A stretch of DNA of 64,000 nt from Tubiluchus corallicola (Eukaryota > Priapulida > Priapulimorpha > Priapulimorphida > Tubiluchidae), in assembly GCA_030141605.1 (NCBI GenBank), contig JAQGDQ010000143.1, positions 436,001 to 500,000 of the forward strand, given 5' to 3'. Of the stretch, positions 38,546-50,469 are shown piece by piece. Under the pieces are notes generated by a model. It was not told the DNA's origin. It did no database searches and saw nothing but the letters and a program-made list of their open reading frames with translations. The first letter of the stretch is position 1; each line of letters opens with the position of its first letter. A program made the translations under genes and the position numbers.

Positions 38546-39227
38546 TAACGTTTCTAGTACATCACTTTTGTCTCCACTCTTGTAAGTTCGAGGTGTTATG
38601 GCTACCGTTAGTATTTTCATTTGGGGACAGCCGAAGTTCTTAACACAAACTGAGTAGTTCTTAATGGTTTTGTATAAACGTTTTTACAACATTTTTGATT
38701 CCAAAATGTGACTGGAATACGCAATAGATCATAAAGAACGTATAGCCATTGTAGAGGGTATTATAACATCCCCTCAGTACTTGGTCAAATGGACAGTACG
38801 ATATGGCTTGTAATATATGAACTATTCACAATGTCAATGGCAGTGCAAACAATAAGCCTCCTAGCATACTTCACAAACACCATGCAGAAAGTCTCCATTA
38901 AACAGTTTTCTTCGAGGCTTCCCAGTCCGAAAGTTGTCTGAGTTTGCTAAGCATTGTGGGATTTGTGTATCATGTTACTCATGTATCATTACTCATACTA
39001 AAGCCACGGTTATTAGCACATAGCCTGCCTAGTTTAGAAAGCAGATATGCGGTGGTCAGAAAACAGCAGCAAAGCTTTACTATTGCAACCACTAATGCTT
39101 ATGAACACGACTAAACTAACATGCTAATGTATTACACTTTGATCCTGCAGTCAGAGAATAGGTTTTTGATTTGTCAAGAACCAATTCTGTTTCATAGTTG
39201 CATATTTTTAAGACATTTACAAAGGTG

Positions 39228-39356
39228 TCCTAAGTCGCACCTAGGGTATGCCCTAGGATGTATTCCTAGGGTTTCCATATATACATCCATTATATCCTAG
39301 GGTTTCTAAAGGATTTCTTTAACTCTAGGTTTGAGACCGCTTCTAGGTGTGATATA
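39228..39356. mobile_element. CCTAGG-rich inverted-repeat element
   Basis: CGCACCTAGG at the left and CTAGGTGTGA at the right are inverted copies. Between them CCCTAGG/CCTAGGG recurs at least three times in a row, so the segment can fold in several registers. Probably a small foldback element; the family is not recognised. Confidence 0.45.
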
Positions 39357-40877
39357 AAGATTAGAGATTAAAATAAATTGTGTTTAAGTTGAAAATAATG
39401 GAAACTGATGACTGTTATCTTTGATGTTAAAATTCTTGCTAAAGCAGTTCAACTTTGTTAAGCGAAAATGTAAGAACTTCGGGTCTATTCAATGTTAAAC
39501 AAGAGATGCGTTTACTGTAACTAGGGACTCTGTTAGTAAGTGTGTAAGAAATCTCTTGAGCTTGCTTGTTTAATAAAACCTGACTTGAGGAAAGATTCTA
39601 CGTATTTCGGGTGTGAGGCCTCTAGAGTCTCTCTACACATATTTGTAACATTGTGAAGAAAGCGAGGCATATATCCGCGCCATGAATGCTGCGTTCACAA
39701 GTTTCTAAAAAATGGTTTCTGTTAGCAATCGAGCAGCTCTACGGCAGCAGCAGCACAAGAAGAAGAGCACTATGGGTGAAAATTTGGCTTAACCTGAATG
39801 GCACGCGATATGAATTGATGTCACTTTAAGTCAATGAGAGACCGAAATTTCAGAAGCAACAAGAAAGAAGATATTATTACAGTAAAAAAGAAATGAATCA
39901 AGTCCCAATCAGTCTTATTATAATAAAAGCTGTGCTAGATAAAACTCCAGGTAACCGGGATCGAGATAGGCAAAGAGTCAAAAGAAATACATCAACAGTA
40001 CCTTCATCAAATTTACAGTAAAACACAGGTTCAATAAAATATTACTTCCATGAGTAATACCACCAGTTGCAATGGGTAAGTTGAGCGTCAAGTACGGGGA
40101 AGCTGTAAGCGGTGAGCAATAAAAGCAAAACCGATGATGCGAGCGTATGCATATCTGTGAACATAATGAAGGCACTGAAAACCATGGATTTTTGGTGAAT
40201 GCGACATCAAAGAACTGCATCAATGTTAGAGAAGTGCGCTTCTACTAGTATTTTTTTATTTTTATTTTTTATTCAACCCATATCACAATTTTAAAATATT
40301 ATACTTGTAATTGCATTTGTGGTTTACATAGAGATGTGGGCTGGGAAAACCATACAAGGCAAAAACGCCGCAAAACTTACGGGCCACCCATAAATACTGT
40401 AGTATAAAAAATATACATGTAGTTTGATCGATGATGACAAGTAGAGATGAACAATAAGTGATAATCAGTGAACAATTTATCATACAAGATATATATATTA
40501 TAATTATTATATTACAGCATTTGATTTTACCGATGATTGAAGTATAAATATGCAATATCAGATGTAAAATAATTATACAGCAATTTAATTAACGACGATA
40601 ATAATAACATTTATCAAGTATACAAACATCAGAATAAGTATTATGGAAAACAATGAACAAGGCAAGGTGAAGGATTTATAACCATGGGTTTGAACTTTAT
40701 CAGTTTGGAAGATTATTAACTAAAGAAAAAATGATATATAGGCCAAAGTACGGTTTGAAAATATTAAATGTAAGTTAGACGTAAAAAATTGCTAGTACAT
40801 GTATTTAACATAGGAAAAAGGGAAATGTTCAGTAAAAGTGTAAAAAGCACTCCTTGGGAACTCCTGTGACTGTTGCC

Positions 40878-41000
40878 TTTTTTTTTATTTGCGACATCAG
40901 CCACGACTTCAAATGATAGAAAATCTCTGGAATAGACGAAATGGCCGGGAATTGCACCCGGAATTAACATCCAACATCCGGTGATTCCAAGTGTTTTGCT
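40878..41000 (-). mobile_element. probable SINE with A-rich tail
   Basis: Minus strand: box B-like GGGTGCAATTCCC (near 40951), then unrelated body, ending in AATAAAAAAAAAGG. The box A candidate (TTAGCAAAACACTTGG) is weak. Confidence 0.4.
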
Positions 41001-41145
41001 AATCAAGACCTGATAGGCAGAAAATGCTAAGAAGGTCAAAATGCTAGAAAGCAATAACTTAAGTGTGGAAATGATTATTCCTTAGTTCATCCAGCAAAAT
41101 CAGGAGTCTTTTTTCAAAGAGAAGCTATTGGGACCAAGAAATAGT

Positions 41146-41315
41146 GTAGCTTAATGGTAGCCTGTTCGGTTCCCACCAGGGAGGTCGTGGGTTCAACTCC
41201 CGTCCGCGTCATACCAAGCATAAAAAATGGTACCGCTGGTTCCTCGACCAAGCACGCGGGTTTATCGAAGTAACTTGCGGATAATAATAATCGGGACCAC
41301 CTAGGAAATAAGTAT
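41146..41315 (+). mobile_element. tRNA-derived SINE
   Basis: Box A TAGCTTAATGGTAGCC and box B GGTTCAACTCC lie in a well-preserved T-arm (GGGTTCAACTCCCG). Then come CGTCCGCGTCATACCA and a body with AAAAATGGTACCGCTGGTTC and AATAATCGGGACCACCTAGG. The 5' acceptor half no longer pairs with the 3' TCCGCGTC, so it is a SINE and not a gene. The best-preserved SINE in the window. Confidence 0.7.
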
Positions 41316-42432
41316 AGTGGTACTTAAGGTATTATCCCTGGACTATGTCCTAGACTGTTCTAGCTCTACAAACAGTGAATTCTAGGTTGCGCCACCAGCA
41401 AGGCTTTTCTAGTATTTCATATGACACTTAAATGCATGGTATTATTACAATAGACCAGTAATAAAACTGTTTCAGCCTTTCCCTGCAGTGTTTAACTTCA
41501 ATGTTTATATTCGAAGAAAGAAATGACGAAAATTGCTAGTTCTTCGGCCACAAGCATTTGAACTAGGGAAGAAATTGATAGGCAGTAAATCCCTGCTTCA
41601 AATTATGACTAGGTTGATAATTTTTGTCACCTTTATTTCTTTATGAATACGTGAACTTAATGTAAATTCGTATAATTACGACCAAAGTACGACCAAATTA
41701 TAGAGGTTCGCAAACTACTGAACAGTTCGAAGAATACTAACAGTCTAATACATTCATTTAATTTTTTACTTTATAACACCACCTATCCCATGATTCTGTT
41801 TTTGGCAAAAAGAACTGTTGTTAAAAATCATTTCATCAACGAATTCATTTAAGATCGATTTTCATTAAATCACACATATTAGTGAAACACAAGGAAACAA
41901 TGTAGGAACCGATTAACTTGATTTATCATGTTTGTCTGTTTCGTTTGCCTACCTATTTGCAAACAATGATCCATCATTATATCTAACGACTGACATCTTT
42001 ACATTACATTACTGCTTGTAGAAGTCTACTGCAATTTTTCTACAGCTTTTTCTGCCACAGTCTACAAAAACTCATACTTTGTCTAATAATCTGTGCTGGC
42101 AAAATGACAAGTAGGCAATATTCTCCTCGACAGTCTTTTAACATCTTATTTCAATGTCATGTTTAAAATTAAGTAGTTATATAGCGGGGATTAGTACAAA
42201 GCTGCTATCCCAACGCTGGTGTCTATTACTGAACACGAGAGTGTGACAAGTCCGAAACCTAGTAATTAATTACTCATTTAAGATAAGACATTTTGCTCCC
42301 AGAGGTACAGATACGCAGGAAACAGAATTGATTTTTGTTTTACCAATGAACCACTAATAGTTGTGCAAACTTATTTCATATATATGTATATATACAAATG
42401 CTTGTGCCCAAAAACTATATTATATGCATATA

Positions 42433-42435
42433 CAT

Positions 42436-42479
<44 letters not shown>
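42433..42479. repeat. (AC)n(AT)n microsatellite
   Basis: CACACACACA followed by AT dinucleotides. Confidence 0.95.
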
Positions 42480-42481
<2 letters not shown>

Positions 42482-42695
42482 GCAGCCCGGTTTATTTTTA
42501 GTTTTGCTTCGCTGGCATTGTGCACCTGCGACCTCATAATTTATACCCCTAAACCACGGTTTATGTTAATAATTATTCCAAGTTTACTTAATGTTCATTC
42601 ACTGTATATAATGAGTAAATGAGATTATGCGGAAAGATCTTGAACATCTGTGTGGCTGCTTCTTCAATTAATTAACCGTCACCTTAATTATTGTA

Positions 42696-43050
42696 AGAGT
42701 ATTGTTGTTTCAGCCTGTGCGGACGGGCGTGCGTCGTGTGCGCTGAGATTATGCCACAGTCTTTGGCGTCAGGGAGTTTTTTTACTGCAAAACTGGTGGG
42801 ACCTTTCTCCCACTGGTGATCAAAATTACGCTACTACTTGGTCACGTTTGCCTTCACTGACGCTGTTTTTAAGCTCTGCACTTCTGGCGCGCACAGCACT
42901 ATTTCACGTTTGATCGGTCCTATACAACTGAGTGAAAGAGGGAAGAAAATGTCAGTTCGCTCACGCGGCGTATGATTCTTTGGAGGACATAAGTGAAGTG
43001 CCACAGCTCCCTCTTGGTACAGTTAGAGCAAGCCTCTCACAAAGTACGCT
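42696..43050 (+). other. GC-richer, CpG-containing segment of unknown nature
   Basis: After GTTGTTTCAG (a possible splice acceptor ending ~42711) the sequence becomes distinctly GC- and CpG-rich (GTGCGGACGGGCGTGCGTCG), then GC falls back by ~43050. Two short open frames (42650-42913 and 42932-43117) cross it and neither is recognised. It could be an exon, a decayed gene or a transposon piece. Confidence 0.25.
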
Positions 43051-43979
43051 ATATCAGTCTGTCTTGATGTTGCTACTGTTTCACATTTTTTCTCCAAAGT
43101 TAGAATATTGCCAGTAGTTTCTGTGTTTATTGCATGCACATACGTCCCATTTTTACAGACAATATTATCGAAATGGCATGTCTTAAGGCACACAGTAGCT
43201 GATAATGTAAGCAATATTATTTAAATTTTGAATAATAGTTTATTAACAATAAAACCGTAATAAAATTAACACAAACTGCTGTTGCCTCAGATTTGTTACA
43301 ATTTTGCGGTGATAAAGTTTTATTTCCCAATAAAATAAACATAATGTTTGTCATATAGCAAATTATTCACCAGGCTAACATAAAATGAAGAAATTATAAG
43401 AGCCTTGCTGTGTTTTGACCTATAAAAACAAATGGAATTTAAATTTGATTTGGCATCATAAACGATATGCAGATAAAACCAATCTCAAAAGTAAATAGCA
43501 ATTATTAGTTATGGCGCTGTCTAGAAATTAGAGATCATTAACTCTATTTGACAATTTATGCGCAAAGTACATGAGTGAAATGAGTTTGACCTGAATCTTG
43601 CTGCCGTTTCTCATGCTGCTAATGTTGGCACCACCGCTGCTACAAATGAATAATTTTGGGTTTGAATTTGGGAAGTTATAGCAGTCACCGCATTAGTTAA
43701 AAGATCTTTTCTTTGCTCCAAAATAAAGCTGCAGCAGATTTGACATGCTTTCATTAACTCACAATTGTGCTGGCACTTTTTTCTCTGTAATATCTATCTC
43801 TCCATCTCTACGGGGACGACTGGTGCAATCTACTATAAAACCAGTTCTGCTATTAGTTATGCAACTGTGTGCAATGTACCGTTGCAATAGCGACATGCTG
43901 CAAAGTTATGTAAACTACTGACGCCTTCAGCCATTCAAGGGTGCTTAAGGTGACGTTTAGCATGCTTTCAACAACTCAG

Positions 43980-44008
43980 AAGCCACACTTGATAATGCAG
44001 TGTGGCTT
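43980..44008. other. perfect 10-bp hairpin
   Basis: AAGCCACACT (43980-43989) and its exact inverse AGTGTGGCTT (43999-44008) with a 9-base loop. It is followed at once by the near-palindrome AGCTTGTCAAGCTT. Function unknown. Confidence 0.5.
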
Positions 44009-44691
44009 AGCTTGTCAAGCTTGGTAAAATAAAATGATTTTTGCTTTTTCTGTTAAAATCAGTTAATGTTAACGTTATTTATCCGAAATTTGCAGCGGCC
44101 TTACACAGGGCTTTCATGTGCAATTTCTTTTCAACCCATCTGATAGGGCGAATGAATGAAACTCGACTAGAACCTCTAGATAATGTATTTTTCATTTACT
44201 GTCCTGGAGTAACTGTAACGCTGCTACTACAGCTGCTGCTTACACTTTACTACTGTTAGTCTTTTGAGTTGAGTATCATTTTAGAAAATTTCAGTATTTA
44301 TGTCTAAGCGACTTGGACTCAGTTAGCCTAACATGCGTGTTTTCTGTCTCCTATGATAAAATAATTTGCGATGTTGGTTTCCTCAGAATAATTGTACTTC
44401 CGCGAAGCATATAGACTCTTGAAGATAATTTGCGACGATTCGTTGGTCGACCGCCCATTACCCTAACGTTTAATGGGACGATGCTTATTACCATATTGCC
44501 TAACTTCTTATTTACGTTTCAGGAAATCAGGTATTATTACTCAGCATCTAGATTCATTATAACGTTTTCTGATGGAGAACAGCGGCAGCAGCAGCCAAGC
44601 AAGCGCAGACCTAATCAGATCCATAATGAGGTGATGTGATTACGCTGAACTGCTTACAATAACGTTCAGTGATTAATATAAAAGCATATAA

Positions 44692-44722
44692 GAACGTGGG
44701 TTACGCACAATTACCCACGTTC
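44692..44722. other. perfect 10-bp hairpin
   Basis: GAACGTGGGT (44692-44701) and its inverse ACCCACGTTC (44713-44722) with an 11-base loop. No U-run, histone stem-loop or other known motif goes with it. Confidence 0.5.
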
Positions 44723-44800
44723 GATTCGGAGAGAACGGGCGCATTGAAATTGAGATAGTTTGACGACCTTAAAATGACTAAAAGCAGAATCTTTCAAAAT

Positions 44801-44802
<2 letters not shown>

Positions 44803-44860
<58 letters not shown>
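44803..44860. repeat. (CT)n microsatellite
   Basis: About 57 bases of CT, followed by CCCCCTCATAATTT. This resembles the TCCCTCATAATA after the CT run at 15272, so the two CT tracts share flanking sequence. Confidence 0.95.
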
Positions 44861-44861
<1 letters not shown>

Positions 44862-44999
44862 CCTCATAATTTCAGTTTCTCCTCTTCAAACGAGTTGCAT
44901 AACAAATTATTATTATTATAAATTATTATCCACCTCGTACTGACCTAAAGAGAAAACTGATGCTTATTAGATAGTACATGCGTATTAAACAGTATCCTC

Positions 45000-46239
45000 C
45001 AGTATTGTGTTTATTTTGCTGCAAAGCAAATGTATCGCGTGCATTTGTTCATTGTGTCCATTTAATACGTCCACGACAGTTCATTTTACCATTAACTACC
45101 CAAATCATGTAATGACTATTGTGCGGCCTTGTTGTCCATTTCGAAGTGTTTCGGTTTAATTATTGCAGTCGTTCAGGTTACGTGTACTCGGAGATCTGCT
45201 CGTTAAAGATCTTCATTCAGTGACAACATGGATGTGAGATAGGTTTACATGACTCTAATAATGATCATCAAATATCACTATGCGCTATTATCGCTCTTAC
45301 TCATCTCTCATGACTAACGTACTCGAAATGTGTATCTTGGTCGCATTTTTAAACATAATGAAGTGCATTTTACTTTCGCGGTGATTAAGAGTGTGACAGG
45401 TGATGCAGCACTGCTGGTCTGTAACTTCATTTATTCGTTTACTCACACGCTCACTACTCAGCTAAATGGTTATAAATGTGTTTGTCGGTTTCTTTAAGGA
45501 TCTATTAAAATAAACAAGCAGTGCCTATACGAGCAGAAGAAATATAGAAGTCATTCGGAAATGGTGCAAGAAAAACCAAACGCATCGTTGCAAAATATAA
45601 GGAAAGTAACAGTCTTTTTGTTCAGCATGAACAGCATGAAATGAAAAGTTTTTGCAAACTAAAAGAAAAATAAATATTTCTTTGTCTGTAATGACAAAAG
45701 AAAACCAAAGGTGTCCGTACTGGCAAAGATAGAATTAAAAAGAAGAAAAAGAAGCAGAATAAAGGATCTATCTACAGGGAAAAGAGAACAACACCATAAA
45801 AACGAAATGTATTGTTCACTTAATGGAAGCACATACAGGAGAAAATTATGTGAAAAACTAAAGGAAATGAAAGTATCCATTATCTGCGACAATAGAAGGA
45901 AAAACAGCAATAAAAACTAAAACTTGGCTACAGGAAAGAAGGAAATCGTCAGACTGAAAAGAAACCCAAAGAATATTAATCTACAGAAATAAAAACATTT
46001 GATTTTGTTTATCATAATTCGTACAGTTATGAGTCAAGGCAGAAAATTATCTTATAATTGAGCTAGTCATTAGGGTATCTATTACCTGTGTGTTGAGCAA
46101 ACACAGTTGGATCCTATTTCCAATTAGTAACTAACAGTGTAGCGTACCGTATTTTAGCCAATGTATCACATCTCGTATCATGGGATTTCAAAAACCAGTC
46201 ACTACTCACATTATCAGGTGACATTATTCTAAAGAAAAC
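45000..46239. other. non-coding, nothing assignable
   Basis: A purine-rich stretch at 45540-45960 (AAAGAAGAAAAAGAAGCAG) gives basic frames on plus and Phe/Leu frames on minus. It looks compositional. Confidence 0.45.
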
Positions 46240-46299
46240 GTGGAAGACGATGATAATGATGGCAATGTTGATGAGGTTGACCTAACAATGGCGACGGTA

Positions 46300-46336
46300 T
46301 CGATACTGCTGCTGCTGCTGATGCTAATGCTGCTGC

Positions 46337-46367
<31 letters not shown>

Positions 46368-46400
46368 GGTGGTGGTGGTGGTGGTGGTGATGATGATGAC
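46300..46400. repeat. (CTG)n/(GAT)n/(GGT)n trinucleotide cluster
   Basis: Successive CTG, GAT and GGT blocks. A GAG/GAC-rich block follows at 46550-46640. Confidence 0.9.
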
Positions 46401-46549
46401 GATTATGCTAATACCGATGACTATCATGACTGCAGCGTTAATATTGATTATCATGACAACCAATGGTGGTGTTTTAAAACGGCAGTGGTCGCAACCAACT
46501 ACAAGATCCAGCCAACAAGCACAGCAATGACAATGATGATGACGATGAT

Positions 46550-46640
46550 CATGATGAGGAGGAGGAGGAGAAGGAGGAAGAAGATGAAGCAAAAGAAGAG
46601 GAGGAGGGGGACGACGACGACGATGACGACAATGACAACA
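46550..46640. repeat. GAG/GAC/GAT-rich region
   Basis: AGGAGGAGGAGGAG, then GACGACGACGACGATGACG. It makes spurious Pro/Ser-rich minus frames. Confidence 0.85.
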
Positions 46641-47455
46641 ATGTTGATGTTGATGTGTTGATATTGACAATAATAATGATGTTATTGTTAATGCTAATAA
46701 TAATGATCAAGATTATGAAGGCAGTGATGTGAATGCGTTACCACTGGAAAAACTCCCTGAAAGCGGTTTCAGCTGACAGCCTGTGATTATTTCTTTCACC
46801 GAAGAAGAATGTGTGCAATCTGAAAGACAAGCTTATCCAGCTTCTCTCTTATTAGACATCTTTGGTAATTAAATAGGTTTCAGTCCTGCTACAATCGTTC
46901 AACATCAGTAATAAATTATCCCTTAACGTCAGTAGATCCTGCTGTTACAGAGCTGGATTTTAGGCTGTTATTGTCAAACAGATTTTATAGGTCAATTTTG
47001 AGCCATCTATTGCTGCTGCGCCATCTATTGTTTGCACCTTTACTAATATTAATATGTCAGCCTCATTAAACTGATAATTGTGACTTATGTCAACCTGCCA
47101 GATTTCACTGGAAACCATGACGCCAATAATACGTCAATAGGACGATTCTGTTTATAAGCTCCAGCAATTTCTGCTAATTTTCCGGTAGATGTCAGACATC
47201 GACTTGAAGGTCCCAGTAGGTATAGCTTTACAAGATTTACGAGAATTACGACAGCTCATGACAAAGACTAGTTCGCTAGGGGAATCTCAAGAAGCTGATT
47301 AGTCTTCGAGCGACTGAAGGTCTATAAATCTTATCAAATAGATTCTGTTGAGAAATGGGCCGAACGACAGACGTGTTGACAGAGGGTTGTCTTTTGCTGG
47401 TCAAATTATGCTTGGCAGCTCTTTGTAAAGACAAATATGACAGATTCGAGCAGCT

Positions 47456-47597
47456 GTTGCTGTCGGTGTTGCTGCGGCTGCTGCTGCTGATGATGATAAT
47501 GATGATGATAATGATGGTGACGACGGCGGCGGCGGCGGCGGCGGCGATGATGATGATGGTGGTGGTGGTGTTAGCGATAATGACTGTGGTGGTGGTA

Positions 47598-47629
<32 letters not shown>

Positions 47630-47640
47630 AATGATGAAAA
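47456..47640. repeat. mixed GAT/GGC/GGT trinucleotide cluster
   Basis: CTGCTGCTGATGATG, GGCGGCGGCGGCGG, GGTGGTGGTG and a GATGATGATG run. The Met/Val-rich plus frame and Ser/Pro-rich minus frame over it are by-products. Confidence 0.9.
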
Positions 47641-48246
47641 TGGCGATGATACTGCTGCTTCTGCCGCTATTTGCGTCGCTTTCACGAAAAATTTCTACAC
47701 TGTGGTTTTAAGTCATCTAATAATTTGCTCAATTTCATGAAGCTTTCCAAGTTGTAGTAGGAAACAAAGTTTCGTAAGGTTATGCAGAATTTTTTGATAA
47801 CAAAATACTTCGCGTCAGTAACGATCATCTTAGGCCTGGAAAGATGGAAACAGTACACGAAAAATACATTTAAAACATGACAAATACTAACTTAACCTTA
47901 CTATATTTACTTCAACCAGTCAGCAGTACTACCTTTACTTATACGACGCCTATGCAGCAGTATTGAGTAGCCTTTGATCTAAACTTTATGGCAATGCTGC
48001 ACATATCCGTCGTTAAACGCATTTAACAAAAATTCTTAGGCAATTAACCCTTAACAAACAAGTTCTCCAACGAACGTAGGAGCCCTACTCTCTAGTATAA
48101 TACTACGCGTTGTTAAGGATGAAACTCAGTCTAGATCATTAGTGACTGAAAAAAACCTCTTACTCTATGCATCCTATTGAAGATTAGTATATGCCGAAAG
48201 TATCCAGATGCTGCATCAATGCAATTGATGATGTCCTACACATACA

Positions 48247-48306
48247 TATGTGTGTGTGTGTGTGCGTGCGTGTGTGCGTGCGTGCGTGCGTGCGTGCGTG
48301 TGTGTT
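48247..48306. repeat. (TG)n/(TGCG)n microsatellite
   Basis: TGTGTGTGTG, then GCGTGCGTGCGTGCG, then TGTGTG. Confidence 0.95.
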
Positions 48307-48805
48307 TGCGTGCATAGAATGTATACTCTTTTCTCTCTCACTGCCTCTCACTCCCTATCTCTCCCTCATATATAAAATGGGTCTCAAAACTCCTTAAAAC
48401 TTGATGTTGTTAGCACTAAGAGAGACAACAGTGACTCTAAGATTTACATCATCCCGTACATTGTTTACCTGGCAGTTTGACAGTTACCCTGATGTACCGG
48501 CATGCAAAAACAAAGTGCTTCAGTGCTGTACCAGCATATTGGGAAGCTTTCCTGTATCGTTGTGTCTTGTATCTTTTATATCTTGTAGACATTACTGGTG
48601 CATGAATACTTTTTAGCCCTCGTATCCTCGTAATAATTAGCTACAATATGTGCACATCTCATACAGCCACCTGCTCCCTGCTGTAAATCCTTCAAATTTG
48701 TTGCGCAAATCATGGCAGTATATTTACAAAAAGTCGTCCAGCTGCATTTTTCTCTAGTTTGTCAATGGAGGGAAGCCTGGACCTATTTTTTATAAGTTAC
48801 TGATA

Positions 48806-48985
<180 letters not shown>

Positions 48986-48999
48986 AGCGTGTAGAGCAA

Positions 49000-50469
49000 T
49001 ATTTTACTAAAAGTGGAAGCTACAAATTATTTTGTATCCACGCAATTTCAAACATAGCAAGTTTTTAGAACAGCATCTTTTCTATGTCACTTCCTTATAA
49101 ATATACTGTTTTGCAGTAATCTAGATGTAGTTTTAGATAGAAATCCGTTTTTATCTTGTTCATGGTTTTTCAAGAGGTCATGATATTACCAAAATTAAGG
49201 AAAAAGTAGAAAGTTTTTGGTCGCGCTGTAGATTCTGTGATTGTGGCCAATGATTTTATGGTTCTGCGCTTTTCTCTTGTAATTATATCTGTTGTTTTTC
49301 TCTGTGACTGAATCTTTTCAAGAATGATATTTTTGTATTATGTATTATATATTATGTAGTATAATACATGCCTGCAGGCAATTTTTCAATTAGATCGTAA
49401 CCTTTTAAATTTATTTACACATGTACCATTTATAGGTCACATAGGCTACAAGCCAGGAGCTAAAATGGTTCTATTGTCACGTGACAGCAGTGGACAACAG
49501 TACATAAAATATCTGATGTTTGTATCAGTATTGAACAATGAACAACAAAGAAAACAATCACTTTTATTTTATCCAAATACAAGAAGTAAGTTGAAAAACT
49601 TTTGCCATTTTAAGGCAAAAAAATGTAGTGTTGTCATCCTTAATCGCACAAATTATTAAACAACAGTTCTGAAATTAATTTGATCAAAGTACTAGAGAGT
49701 GGCCATAGACGAAGATAGTTCAAGAATGTCGTCTGTATTGAAATCCCAGAAACCCAGGGAGCAATCAAGTTTTGTGCTAACGCTGTACTACAAAAAATAC
49801 ATGATGCGTTTTGCCGAGGTCACTAGGTCCTTCATGGAATGTGTCCGCGCGTTATAACAATGTGAGTTATCACTCAGCCAGACTCACTATACTCATTGGC
49901 CCAGTTATAATTTACATTTACATTTACTTTTTATAATTAATCGGCAAGCTTGCCTCAACGTTAGACGGAAAACAATGTGTCCTGCATCATTGACGTTACA
50001 ACCGTCACGCACCAATATACTCGCTAGTAAAACATTTTCCTGAAGAAAGTTGTGAATATTTAATCATTACTATTAAATATTTATTTTCATAACTTGTTGT
50101 ATTTTCGTCCGCACGATTTTGTAAAGCTGATTAATAGTCAGGTCAAGTCGTAAAAGAGCAAAATGTTCTCTGGCTGAATGCGTTTGCTTGAATTTCATTT
50201 ACGACAAGATTTCAAGTAATCCAGGCAGTTTGCGCAATCTTTACATGAGCGTTGTGAATCTAACAGTGAGATGGTTGGAGAAATTACAAACGATAGAATG
50301 TCTACTAGCCACACAATGGTTGAAAGTCTTTATATTTCTCGATTTAATCAACATAGAAACGTAGACTTCACGATTGGGTTCATTATTTTCTGTACAGATT
50401 TAGAATAGGTACTAAAGTTTGCTAGCTTAAGATCAAATGCAAGAGTATGGTACAACATTCTATAACAGT
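49000..50469. other. non-coding, nothing assignable
   Basis: AT-rich. A 65-codon frame at 49465-49659 is unrecognised. Confidence 0.5.

Noticed and set aside
46224-46670. 148-codon His/Pro/Thr/Ser-rich minus frame and its Val/Met-rich plus counterpart
   Set aside because: Both are products of GAT/GGT/GAG trinucleotide repeats; open in several frames at once.
47355-47711. 118-codon Met/Val/Ala-rich plus frame
   Set aside because: Trinucleotide repeat translation without any domain or splice context.
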